Of a DNA stretch of 7,169 nucleotides, positions 1-6,182 are shown in pieces. The position numbers were made by a program, and so were the translations under genes. This DNA is from Bacillota bacterium (GTDB lineage: Bacteria; Bacillota; Dethiobacteria; DTU022): NCBI GenBank assembly GCA_012510325.1, contig JAAZIG010000040.1:1-7169 (forward strand), in the 5' to 3' direction. Within the stretch, counting starts at the first letter, position 1. Each line of letters begins with the position of its first letter. The notes under the pieces are model-generated. The model was not told where the DNA came from, did not search any database, and saw only the letters and a list, made by a program, of their open reading frames with translations.

Positions 1-121
1 AAATAACGGCTGGCGGCTCAACTTTTCACCGACTTTCCGAAATGTTCAACCTCGCCTTATTTTAACCAACATTCGACAGATTTTCAATCGCCTTTTCTCT
101 GCGCAGGCCGGACAAACCGAT

Positions 122-1243
122 TTATAGTTTTTCCAGAGCGATCCTGATTTCGGAGAGCACCCCGGGATCGCTTTCGCTCTTGAGCTGCCGCTCCAGCAGC
201 TTCCGCCCTTTCCCCCCGCCGATACGCCCCGCAGCCCAGGCGCTGTAACGGCGCACCAGCGGCTCCTCATCCCCAAGCGAGAGGCGCAAATGCTTCAGCG
301 CTGCTTCGTCACCGCTGTTGCCGAGGGCGATGGCGGCATTGCGCTGCAGGAACTTTTTCTCCCAGATATAGCCGTAAAGCAGAGGCTGGACCCGGGACCG
401 GTAAAATTGTTCGTCCATGAGCAGCAGATTCTCCAGGGTAAAATGCGGTGCAATTTCTGCCAGATAGGCATCGGGGGGCAGCGTCTGCCTGAGCCGTCTC
501 CTGTTGCGGGGGCAGACCTCCTGGCAGATATCACAACCATAAACCCAGCGGCCCATCTTCTCTCTGATTTCCGGGGGGATATCGGGAGGAGTTCCGGGAA
601 AATTTCCGGCGGAGTAAGTCTGAAAGGCGATACAGCGCAGCGGATCCATCTTAAACGGCTCATAGAGGGCCCCCGTCGGGCAGGCCTCGATGCAGCGGTT
701 GCAATCCTCCGGGCAACGGGATGAAACTTCGTCTGACGAGCCGCCCAGGTCGGCATCGACAGCCATCACCACAAAGGCGACAAAACTGCCGTGTCCCGGG
801 ACATGGACAAATGTGTTCCGCCCGAAGGTGCCCAGGCCGGCCCGCACCGCCGCCTGCCGGTCCGGCAGGGTCCGCCTGACCTCCACCGTCATCCCCTTCT
901 GCTCGAGAAACTTTTTGAAGAGCCTGAGCCGGCTTCCAAAAATGCGGGTTTTACCCAGGTATAGCCGGGCCAGGTAGACCCGGCCAGCCATGCCCAGAAG
1001 CTCCGGGGGAAAGGCAAGTTTATGATAATCGTAAACCAGGACTATCAGGGTGCGGGCGCCGGGCATCAGCACACGGGGAGCGGCCGCTTCGCTCAGTTGC
1101 AGCAGCCCCTCAGCCCAGCGGTAGCCCTCCCCTCTCTCCTGCAGGGCCTGCAAAAGTCCGTCAAACGGATCGGTAGCGGCGAAGCCGACCCCGTCAAAAC
1201 CAAGCTCAAGGCCATATTCGGTGATCTCTTCAGTCAGGGACAC
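122..1243 (-). CDS. QueG-like (COG1600) double [4Fe-4S] cluster protein, epoxyqueuosine reductase family
   Basis: 373 aa, cytoplasmic. A GTG start is chosen because AAAGGAGG lies 8 nt upstream; the frame stays open to 1594, but that extension resembles no family N-terminus. Seen: an N-terminal domain with PGAR near residues 61-64; RAGLG..GRN near 134-143; a ferredoxin-like pair of cysteine clusters (C177, C181, C184, C188-Pro; C204; CDICQEVCP with C237, C240, C244); and a C-terminal HEAT-like region (about 285-373) with RNAAIALGN. Family knowledge: QueG uses cobalamin and two [4Fe-4S] clusters to reduce epoxyqueuosine in tRNA to queuosine, and true QueG is about 380 aa. Odd: the Asp normally found about 14 residues before GLG is missing, and the first cysteine gap is C-x3-C rather than C-x2-C. 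It is therefore probably a paralogue rather than QueG itself. It appears monocistronic and is divergent from capA. Family membership is secure; the reaction is not. Confidence 0.88.
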   Translation of the reverse strand: MSLTEEITEYGLELGFDGVGFAATDPFDGLLQALQERGEGYRWAEGLLQLSEAAAPRVLMPGARTLIVLVYDYHKLAFPPELLGMAGRVYLARLYLGKTRIFGSRLRLFKKFLEQKGMTVEVRRTLPDRQAAVRAGLGTFGRNTFVHVPGHGSFVAFVVMAVDADLGGSSDEVSSRCPEDCNRCIEACPTGALYEPFKMDPLRCIAFQTYSAGNFPGTPPDIPPEIREKMGRWVYGCDICQEVCPRNRRRLRQTLPPDAYLAEIAPHFTLENLLLMDEQFYRSRVQPLLYGYIWEKKFLQRNAAIALGNSGDEAALKHLRLSLGDEEPLVRRYSAWAAGRIGGGKGRKLLERQLKSESDPGVLSEIRIALEKL

Positions 1244-1251
1244 TGCTGCAA

Positions 1252-1259
1252 CCTCCTTT
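1252..1259 (-). promoter_or_regulatory. Ribosome-binding site deciding the start of the QueG-like gene
   Basis: On the minus strand this reads AAAGGAGG, a near-perfect match to the anti-Shine-Dalgarno sequence, with 8 nt to the GTG at 1243-1241. It shows that translation starts here and not at any of the start codons further upstream in the open frame. Confidence 0.85.
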
Positions 1260-1434
1260 ATCCCGATCCGCGCTAGTTTTCTTCCATCCCCGATCCCATC
1301 CGCAAACCGGTCTGCCGGCTTCCGGTATCGCTGCAAAAATGGCAAACCACTCTCCCGCTCACCGGAGCGCTGCTGCATAGATTCTTGAAATAACCGCCAT
1401 TTCCTTTTTATTGCGGGAAAGGGCCTCCGCCTTG

Positions 1435-1463
1435 TTGACAGGAGGGCACACTTGGGACAAAAT
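1435..1463 (+). promoter_or_regulatory. Possible capA promoter with weak -10
   Basis: A perfect TTGACA (1435-1440) is followed after 17 nt by CAAAAT (1458-1463, 4 of 6 to TATAAT). If used, transcription would begin almost on the capA ATG at 1470 and give a leaderless mRNA. An alternative is TTGAAA (1385-1390) with TTTATT (1407-1412) at 16 nt. That would give a leader of about 50 nt containing the GGAGGG at 1441-1446. Neither is certain. Confidence 0.3.
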
Positions 1464-1469
1464 TGAGCT

Positions 1470-2516
1470 ATGAAGAAGTTAAGGACCGCTGTTCTGGCAG
1501 TTCTACTGCTACTCTTTCTGATAATTTCATGCAGCCCGCCCCCGGAAGCGGCAGCGCCGCCTGAGTTCACCCTCGTCGCCGTGGGCGATGTCATGCTCGA
1601 CGGTCTTACTTCCGCAAGGCTGCGGCACTACGACCCCGGGTACCCTTTTGCCGCCAGCGCCCCCCTCTTAAAGGAAGGAGAGCTTGTCTTTGCCAATCTG
1701 GAATGCCCCATTTCCCGCCGGGGCGAGGCTGCGTCAAAGCCGTACACCTTTTGCGCGGATCCCCTGGCCGTCGATGCCCTCACCGCTGCGGGTATAAATC
1801 TGGTCTCCCTGGCGAACAACCATATCCTCGATTATGGAGCCGACGCCCTGGAGGATACTTTTGAACTGCTCGAGGAGCGGGGCATCGCCTATGCCGGCGC
1901 CGGCCGGAACGAAGAGGAGGCCCGCAAGGGGGTCTTTCTCGAGATCAACGGTGTCAAAACAGCGGTGCTGGCCTACTCCGGGATCTTCAAGCACGGTTAC
2001 CCGGCCTGGCGGGCGGGCCCGGACAACGCGGGAACACTTTTTTATCCTGAAAAGGAGCAATTCAGCGCCGATATCAGGAAGGCCGGACAGTGGGCCGATG
2101 TAGTTGTTGTCTCGCTGCATTGGGGTGACGAATACACCTACGAAGTCAATGAAGAGCAGAGGGAAACCGGCAGGCTGGCCGTGGAAAGCGGAGCGGATCT
2201 GGTGCTGGGGCACCACAGCCATACGCCCCAGGGCATTGAGATCTACAAGGGCAAGCCCATCGTCTACAGCCTCGGCAATTTCCTCTTCTATCCCTTCACC
2301 AAAACGTTCTGCAATGAAAGCTTTATTCTGCAAGCCTCCGTGGGTAAAAATGGTGTCGCGGAAATGCGCCTGCTGCCTGTGCTCCTCGGGGACAGCCAAC
2401 CGTACCCGGCAACCGGCCCGGAGGCGGCTCGCCTGCGCTCCCTCATCACCGGGCTGTTGGATCAATGTGGCACCGCCTGGGAAACAGACGGCGATCAGAT
2501 CATCGTCCGGTGGTAG
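1470..2516 (+). CDS. CapA/PgsA-family lipoprotein (poly-gamma-glutamate / capsule synthesis metallophosphatase-like protein)
   Basis: 348 aa. Residues 1-21 form a lipoprotein signal: MKKLR, a hydrophobic run of V/L/F/I, and lipobox I-I-S-C with C21 as the lipidated residue. The mature protein should therefore be anchored on the outer face of the membrane. The rest is a full PGA_cap domain of the calcineurin-like metallophosphatase superfamily: VGDVML (D40), NLE (76-78), LANNH (114-118), SLHWGDEY (H217, D220), LGHHSHTPQ (H248, H249, H251) and YSLGNFLF (266-273). These are the expected metal-ligand motifs and all are present. Members include CapA/PgsA of polyglutamate synthesis, but no capB/capC/pgs gene is adjacent. 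A role in poly-gamma-glutamate synthesis is therefore unsupported here, and a general cell-envelope role is the safer reading. An in-frame stop at 1464-1466 excludes longer forms. No Shine-Dalgarno lies at normal distance from the ATG; GGAGGG is 23 nt away. A hairpin follows the stop codon. Confidence 0.9.
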   Translation: MKKLRTAVLAVLLLLFLIISCSPPPEAAAPPEFTLVAVGDVMLDGLTSARLRHYDPGYPFAASAPLLKEGELVFANLECPISRRGEAASKPYTFCADPLAVDALTAAGINLVSLANNHILDYGADALEDTFELLEERGIAYAGAGRNEEEARKGVFLEINGVKTAVLAYSGIFKHGYPAWRAGPDNAGTLFYPEKEQFSADIRKAGQWADVVVVSLHWGDEYTYEVNEEQRETGRLAVESGADLVLGHHSHTPQGIEIYKGKPIVYSLGNFLFYPFTKTFCNESFILQASVGKNGVAEMRLLPVLLGDSQPYPATGPEAARLRSLITGLLDQCGTAWETDGDQIIVRW

Positions 2517-2519
2517 CAA

Positions 2520-2552
2520 GAGCGGCAGCGGGTGCCTGACAGCCTGCCGCTC
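2520..2552 (+). terminator. Probable intrinsic terminator after capA
   Basis: A perfect 9-bp stem is formed by GAGCGGCAG (2520-2528) and CTGCCGCTC (2544-2552), starting 4 nt after the capA stop. The U-rich stretch is delayed: CGGGTAAATG comes first and TTAATTTT at 2563-2570. The tail is therefore weak. The hairpin sits directly before a strong promoter, which fits a transcription-unit boundary. Confidence 0.5.
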
Positions 2553-2568
2553 CGGGTAAATGTTAATT

Positions 2569-2598
2569 TTGACATCCCCGGAAGAAGGTTGTTATACT
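2569..2598 (+). promoter_or_regulatory. Sigma-A/70-type promoter for the MFS transporter gene
   Basis: TTGACA (2569-2574, 6 of 6), an 18-nt spacer, then TATACT (2593-2598, 5 of 6). Transcription should start near 2605, giving a leader of roughly 58 nt before the transporter start. It separates the transporter from capA. Confidence 0.72.
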
Positions 2599-2662
2599 CA
2601 ACTGGAAAGATTGCTCCTGATGACATCTGCGCCAAATCAGCCGAAAAAGGGGCGGCGGCAAC

Positions 2663-4117
2663 TTGTCTTCATCGATGGAAAAGTCGGCCTCCATAACCAA
2701 ACAGCGCTATCGGGTCCTGGCTGCAGTGATGCTGGGCGGCATTATGGGACCTATCGACGCCAGCATCGTCAATGTGATCCTGCCGACCATCTCCGGTTAT
2801 TTCGGAGCCTCCATTGCCACCGCCCAATGGGTGCCGCTGATTTACCTTCTGACGATCAGCAGTCTGCTGCTTTTTTACGGCCGTCTGGGCGATATCATGG
2901 GGTACAAACGGATCTATCTGGCCGGTCTGCTCTGTTTTGTGCTCACCTCCGCCCTCTGCGGTCTGGCGCCGACGATTCACTGGCTGATCATCTTCCGCGC
3001 CCTCCAGGGAATCGGCGCCGGGATGACGATGGCGGTCCCCTTTGCCATCCTCACTGCGGTCTTTCAACCCCATGAGCGGGGCCGGGCATTGGGGATCAAT
3101 GCCATCAGCGTCTCCGCGGGGCTGGCTCTCGGTCCCACTCTGGGCGGCTTGCTCACCTCGCTGTGGTCGTGGCGCCTTGTTTTTTTGATCAATATCCCCA
3201 TCGGCATCGCTGCACTAATCTTTGGCGCCCGGGTTATTCCCGAGCTGAAAGGCAAACCGGGACGGATGGATCTCGCCGGCGCCGCCGCTGCCTTTGTCGG
3301 TCTTTTTTCCTTCCTCTACTTCATCAACCGGCTGCAGAGCGCCGGGGTGGGACTGACCAGCGCTCTGCCCTTGGCTGTAGCGGTCGCGGCAGGGATCCTT
3401 TTTTTCTACGTGGAAAAGCGTACGCCCCAGCCCATGGTCGATCTGGCACTTTTTAAAATCCGCACTTTTTCCCTGGGCACGGCGGCCTCCCTGCTTAATT
3501 TTGCCTCGCAGTATATCATGGTCTTCCTGACCCCTTTTTTCCTGCAGCGGGTCGGCCAGTACCCCCCGAACAGGATCGGCCTGCTGATGACCGCTTTTCC
3601 CCTGACAGTGATGGCGGTAGCTCCCTTTAGCGGCAACCTTTCCGACCGTCTGGGCACCAGGGGGCTGGCCGCAGCAGGGGCGGCAATTTGCTCCGCGGCC
3701 CTGGTGGCGATAGCCTTTTTACCGGTAAACGCTTCCGCCTTTGCTGTGGGCTGGCGCCTGGCCCTTTTCGGTTTGGGCACAGGCATCTTTCAATCGCCGA
3801 ACAACAGCGCGGTCATGGGCAGCTCGCCGCGCCCGCACCTGGGAATAGCCTCCGGCATTCTGGGCACGGCCCGCAATACGGGGATGGCCGTGGGAATCTC
3901 CGCCGCCGGGCTGATCCTGTACGCCCTGGTGCCGCCGGCCGTCATCGCCAAAGAGCACCTCAGCGGACCCGATGCTCTCGCTTTTCTGGGCGGCCTGAAG
4001 TACGCCTACCTTTTCGGTGCTGCGCTCTCCGTTCTGGCAGCCCTCTTTTCTCTGTTGCAGGGCCCAAAAGCCCCGGCACAGAGCGATGGCTGTGTAATAA
4101 TGGAAGATAGCCCGTAA
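2663..4117 (+). CDS. MFS efflux transporter, DHA2 (EmrB/QacA-like) family, 14 predicted TM segments
   Basis: 484 aa integral membrane protein, probably a proton-driven exporter of drugs or other small molecules. Motifs seen: motif D1 IDASIVNVILPTI (31-43); motif A GRLGDIMGYKR (73-83) in the loop between TM2 and TM3; motif B RALQGIGAG (112-120); antiporter motif C-like GLALGPTLGG (153-162); and the DHA2-typical WRLVFLINIPIG (170-181). Hydrophobic segments can be counted to 14, as expected for DHA2 rather than the 12-TM DHA1 group. TTG at 2663 is chosen because AAGGGG (2647-2652) lies 10 nt upstream. ATG at 2675 (residue 5) is the alternative but has no good Shine-Dalgarno. The gene has its own promoter and converges with the MATE gene, 73 bp from end to end. 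No regulator gene is adjacent, so substrate and inducer are unknown. Confidence 0.9.
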   Translation: MSSSMEKSASITKQRYRVLAAVMLGGIMGPIDASIVNVILPTISGYFGASIATAQWVPLIYLLTISSLLLFYGRLGDIMGYKRIYLAGLLCFVLTSALCGLAPTIHWLIIFRALQGIGAGMTMAVPFAILTAVFQPHERGRALGINAISVSAGLALGPTLGGLLTSLWSWRLVFLINIPIGIAALIFGARVIPELKGKPGRMDLAGAAAAFVGLFSFLYFINRLQSAGVGLTSALPLAVAVAAGILFFYVEKRTPQPMVDLALFKIRTFSLGTAASLLNFASQYIMVFLTPFFLQRVGQYPPNRIGLLMTAFPLTVMAVAPFSGNLSDRLGTRGLAAAGAAICSAALVAIAFLPVNASAFAVGWRLALFGLGTGIFQSPNNSAVMGSSPRPHLGIASGILGTARNTGMAVGISAAGLILYALVPPAVIAKEHLSGPDALAFLGGLKYAYLFGAALSVLAALFSLLQGPKAPAQSDGCVIMEDSP

Positions 4118-4190
4118 AGTTACCGGGAAAACCCCTTCGAACGATGCTCCCAACAGGGGCGGGAGAGCACCCCCATCTGAAAACCCTTCC

Positions 4191-5558
4191 TTATTCGGCA
4201 TAGACCTCATCAACGGGCTGTGCTGCTCTGCCCAGCTCCCTGAGCTCAAACAACAGCCAGGCCCCGGTGAGGATAAAAGCTCCCAGATCAGAGAGGGGGG
4301 AAGACCACCACACCCCCGCCAAACCCCAGTAACGCGGCAGGATGAGCAGCAGCGGGATGAAGATCAGGACCTGTCTGGACAAACCCAGGATGGTAGCCTC
4401 GTTCGCCTTGCCCACGGCCTGAAAATAGCTGCTGCCGAGCATCTGAACCCCGACCAGGGGGATCAGTTTAAAGAAGATATCCATCGCCTCCACCCCCTGC
4501 TCGATGAGCTGGGGGTTCTTGTTGAACAGCCCGATGAGCTGGGCCGGCCATATTTTGGATACGACAAATCCGACCGTGATCAAGAGGGTGGCCGAAACAA
4601 GGCCCATCTCCAGAGTGTTTTTGACCCGGTCATACTGCCCGGCCCCCTTGTTAAATCCGATGATGGGCTGGGCTCCCTGGCTGATGCCCATGGCCGGCAA
4701 TACCAAAAAAGCAGTTATGCTCATAATCACACCGATAATCGCCAGCGCCAGATCACCCCCGTAGCGGGCCAGGCTGCGGTTGAGGATCAGATGCTGAATG
4801 CTGCTTGTTACCTGAATTATAAAGGTGGGAAATCCCAATTTGGCAATGCCGGCAATGATCGGTTTTTTAAACACCAGGTTGTTAATCTCTATTTTTAGGA
4901 CGCTGTTTCCCCGCAGAAAATAGTACAGCACCCAGCTGCTGGTCACAGCATACGAGATGATCGTTGCCGCAGCAGCCCCCTTGATCCCCCACTTAAAGAT
5001 GAAGATGAAGATATAGTCGAGCACAATATTGGTCACTGTGCCGATGAGCATTGTATTCATCGCCATTCTGGGGTTACCCTCGGCACGGATAAAGTTGTTC
5101 ATCCCCGTGCCGACAGCCAGCAAGACGCTCCCGGACAAGATTATCCTCAAATAATCGGTGGCATACGGTGCTACATTTGAACTGGCTCCAAAGAGAACCA
5201 AAATCTCTTCCAAGTAAACCAGCCCAAATACTGTTAGCACCAGCCCGGCGATAATAAAGAAGCCCAAAGCATTTCCCACAATTTTTTCTGCTTCCCCCTG
5301 CTTTTTCTCACCCAGGCGAATAGAGATCAGGGCGCTGGCCCCCATGCCGATCCACATGATAAAAGCGATAAAGATTGTCACAATGGGAAAACACACCGTC
5401 ACTCCTGCAAGGCCGAGCTCCCCCACGCCCCGGCCCACAAAAATACTGTCTACAATATTATAGAGGGCATTGACCAGCAAACCGATTATGGCCGGCAGGG
5501 AAAACTTCAGCAGCAGCCTGGAAATTCTTTCTGTGGACATCTGATCCGTTTTATCCAT
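4191..5558 (-). CDS. MATE-family multidrug/Na+ (or H+) antiporter, MepA/NorM-like
   Basis: 455 aa membrane protein, about 12 TM segments in two MatE halves. It likely exports cationic compounds in exchange for Na+ or H+. Seen: MSTERISRLLLKFSLPAIIG (7-26), VDSIFVGR (36-43), RAEGNPRMAMN (158-168), LDYIFIF (180-186), the second-half hallmark GISQGAQPIIGFNKGAG (291-307), and YFQAVGKANEA (378-388) followed by SRQVLIFIPLLLILP. Length matches the family. ATG at 5558 is chosen because AAGGGG lies 8 nt upstream and the family N-terminus begins here. The open frame runs up to 5705, but the added residues (Arg/Gly/Pro-rich) are not MATE-like. ATG at residue 7 is a second possibility. The coding sequence is noticeably richer in A/T and in AAA/ATT/ATA codons than the flanking genes, which may reflect Ile/Lys/Phe content or separate ancestry. 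The substrate is unknown. Confidence 0.92.
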   Translation of the reverse strand: MDKTDQMSTERISRLLLKFSLPAIIGLLVNALYNIVDSIFVGRGVGELGLAGVTVCFPIVTIFIAFIMWIGMGASALISIRLGEKKQGEAEKIVGNALGFFIIAGLVLTVFGLVYLEEILVLFGASSNVAPYATDYLRIILSGSVLLAVGTGMNNFIRAEGNPRMAMNTMLIGTVTNIVLDYIFIFIFKWGIKGAAAATIISYAVTSSWVLYYFLRGNSVLKIEINNLVFKKPIIAGIAKLGFPTFIIQVTSSIQHLILNRSLARYGGDLALAIIGVIMSITAFLVLPAMGISQGAQPIIGFNKGAGQYDRVKNTLEMGLVSATLLITVGFVVSKIWPAQLIGLFNKNPQLIEQGVEAMDIFFKLIPLVGVQMLGSSYFQAVGKANEATILGLSRQVLIFIPLLLILPRYWGLAGVWWSSPLSDLGAFILTGAWLLFELRELGRAAQPVDEVYAE

Positions 5559-5748
5559 AACTCTACCCCTTAATCCTTGTTCTTCCCCGGCAGCAACTTG
5601 CATCCGGGAGCGAAACGCTCTGGAAAAGCGGCCGGGACGGCAACTGCGCAAAGGCAAATCAGACGAAGTGGCCCAGGCACGCCGCCCCTGACCGACCCGC
5701 GGCAACTGCGGTCATCTAAGCGGGGTTTGCGCAATCGGTCCATCCGGT

Positions 5749-5777
5749 AGTGTATCACTGGTTTTTGTTATCCTCAA
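5749..5777 (-). promoter_or_regulatory. Candidate promoter for the MATE gene
   Basis: Read on the minus strand, TTGAGG (5777-5772, 4 of 6) and TACACT (5754-5749, 4 of 6) are separated by 17 nt. Transcription would begin near 5742 and leave a leader of about 185 nt before the MATE ATG. The match is moderate. Confidence 0.35.
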
Positions 5778-5853
5778 ATTAATTACCGAAAAAGGCGTCA
5801 TTGGCAGGAATTTAAGCGCTGCCGGAGAATCGGCGGGGATCTTTTTGTTATAC

Positions 5854-5883
5854 TTGACAGCAGGTGATTCAGTTATATATACT
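5854..5883 (+). promoter_or_regulatory. Sigma-A/70-type promoter for the ilvE-ilvD operon
   Basis: TTGACA (5854-5859, 6 of 6), an 18-nt spacer, and TATACT (5878-5883, 5 of 6). TATATA at 5876-5881 gives an equally possible 16-nt spacer. The predicted start near 5890 gives an ilvE leader of about 320 nt, which is long enough for attenuation. The hexamers and spacing are the same as in the promoter before the MFS gene. Confidence 0.68.
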
Positions 5884-5956
5884 ACCAGTAATTATTGAAA
5901 AGGTAGAGAAGACTGGGCCATATCGACACGTTTCTTTCCAACCGCCGAAATATAAA

Positions 5957-6001
5957 ATGATCGCATTACGGAACAACATAATTAACGGAGAAATTATGTA
6001 A
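5957..6001 (+). CDS. Candidate ilv leader peptide, 14 codons, Ile-rich
   Basis: The frame ATG...TAA encodes MIALRNNIINGEIM: four Ile (codons ATC, ATA, ATT, ATT) and one Leu in 14 residues. It lies downstream of the predicted promoter and upstream of a terminator that precedes ilvE-ilvD. Known leader peptides of ilv operons are short and rich in the regulated amino acids. Against it, no Shine-Dalgarno is visible before 5957 (the upstream bases read CCGCCGAAATATAAA), and AT-rich DNA yields Ile codons by chance. The same frame stays open upstream to 5858, but the only standard upstream start is GTG 5864, which lies inside the promoter. It has no enzymatic role; if real, it is a cis-acting sensor of Ile-tRNA charging. 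Confidence 0.35.
   Translation: MIALRNNIINGEIM
5987..6001 (+). promoter_or_regulatory. Ribosome-binding site followed by an ATG-TAA start-stop
   Basis: GGAG (5987-5990) is followed 5 nt later by ATG (5996-5998), directly joined to TAA (5999-6001). It is in the same frame as the Ile-rich leader ORF and shares its stop. A ribosome could load here and sit at the stop, covering the downstream segment at 6006-6013. Confidence 0.3.
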
Positions 6002-6005
6002 CAGG

Positions 6006-6013
6006 CTCGCCGG
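6006..6013 (+). promoter_or_regulatory. Candidate antiterminator strand of the ilvE attenuator
   Basis: CTCGCCGG at 6006-6013 is an exact reverse complement of CCGGCGAG at 6111-6118, the 3' arm of the terminator. In addition CCGGAA (6010-6015) is complementary to TTCCGG (6095-6100). Pairing of 6006-6013 with 6111-6118 would break the terminator. The segment begins 5 nt after the leader stop codon, so a ribosome at that stop would mask it. Confidence 0.4.
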
Positions 6014-6024
6014 AAGCTAACACG

Positions 6025-6067
6025 ATTACGTAATTTTTAGGATACCCTGTTTCCTGTACAGTACTGT
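6025..6067 (+). repeat. Two perfect 10-bp palindromes, centres 33 bp apart
   Basis: ATTACGTAAT (6025-6034) and ACAGTACTGT (6058-6067) are each self-complementary over 10 bp. The second lies in the loop of a 6-bp hairpin, TTCCTG (6051-6056) with CAGGAA (6072-6077). They may be part of leader RNA folding or dimeric protein sites. They do not match a regulator site I can name. Confidence 0.45.
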
Positions 6068-6085
6068 GGCGCAGGAATTTCTCCA

Positions 6086-6126
6086 GCCTCTCGATTCCGG
6101 AATATTGATGCCGGCGAGAGGCTTTT
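6086..6126 (+). terminator. Intrinsic terminator (attenuator) upstream of ilvE
   Basis: The stem is GCCTCTCG (6086-6093) with CGAGAGGC (6115-6122), extended inward by CCGG (6097-6100) with CCGG (6111-6114) across a 3-nt bulge. The loop is AATATTGATG and the U tract is TTTT (6123-6126). No gene precedes it on the plus strand after the promoter at 5854-5883, while ilvE starts 86 bp downstream. It therefore most simply terminates the ilvE leader transcript conditionally. Confidence 0.68.
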
Positions 6127-6160
6127 CATAAAACGACTAAATGCATTTCTGCCCGACTAT

Positions 6161-6182
6161 CGCTCAGGCGGCGGCGTGAGCG
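6161..6182 (+). other. Small hairpin upstream of the ilvE ribosome-binding site
   Basis: CGCTCA (6161-6166) pairs with TGAGCG (6177-6182) around a GGCGGCGGCG loop. It ends 11 nt before the AAGGAGG of ilvE. It has no U tract, so it is not a terminator. It could influence ribosome access or be incidental. Confidence 0.35.

Noticed and set aside
1..121. Possible gene start or terminator at the left edge
   Set aside because: Only very short frames and no hairpin with U tract are visible; nothing can be supported.
1244..1594. Upstream extension of the QueG-like reading frame to 1594
   Set aside because: The added residues are low-complexity Arg/Ser/Gly-rich, overlap the capA start on the other strand, and lie before a strong ribosome-binding site and GTG start at 1243.
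1470..2516. Assigning capA to a poly-gamma-glutamate capsule operon
   Set aside because: No capB, capC, capD/pgs genes are in the window; CapA-domain lipoproteins are widespread without them.
1734..2519. Long minus-strand ORF opposite capA (and others opposite the MFS and ilvE genes)
   Set aside because: These are antisense shadows of GC-rich coding sequence with no recognisable domain, while the plus-strand frames carry full family motifs.
2560..3075. Plus-strand frame beginning ATG 2560 that overlaps the MFS start
   Set aside because: Its ATG lies upstream of the predicted promoter -35, and its downstream part is an off-frame reading of the transporter with Arg/His/Asp-rich composition.
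4118..4190. Bidirectional terminator between the convergent MFS and MATE genes
   Set aside because: An imperfect hairpin TGCTCCC...GGGAGAGCA (2-nt bulge, about 4135-4170) exists, but neither strand has a U tract after it, so I do not call a terminator.
5559..5705. Upstream extension of the MATE reading frame to 5705
   Set aside because: The sequence does not resemble MATE N-termini, and AAGGGG 8 nt before ATG 5558 gives a good internal start.
5890..6126. T-box riboswitch in the ilvE leader
   Set aside because: The highly conserved AGGGUGGNACCGCG-type sequence expected just before the terminator is absent; the region reads CTGTGGCGCAGGAATTTC. No clear specifier loop was seen.
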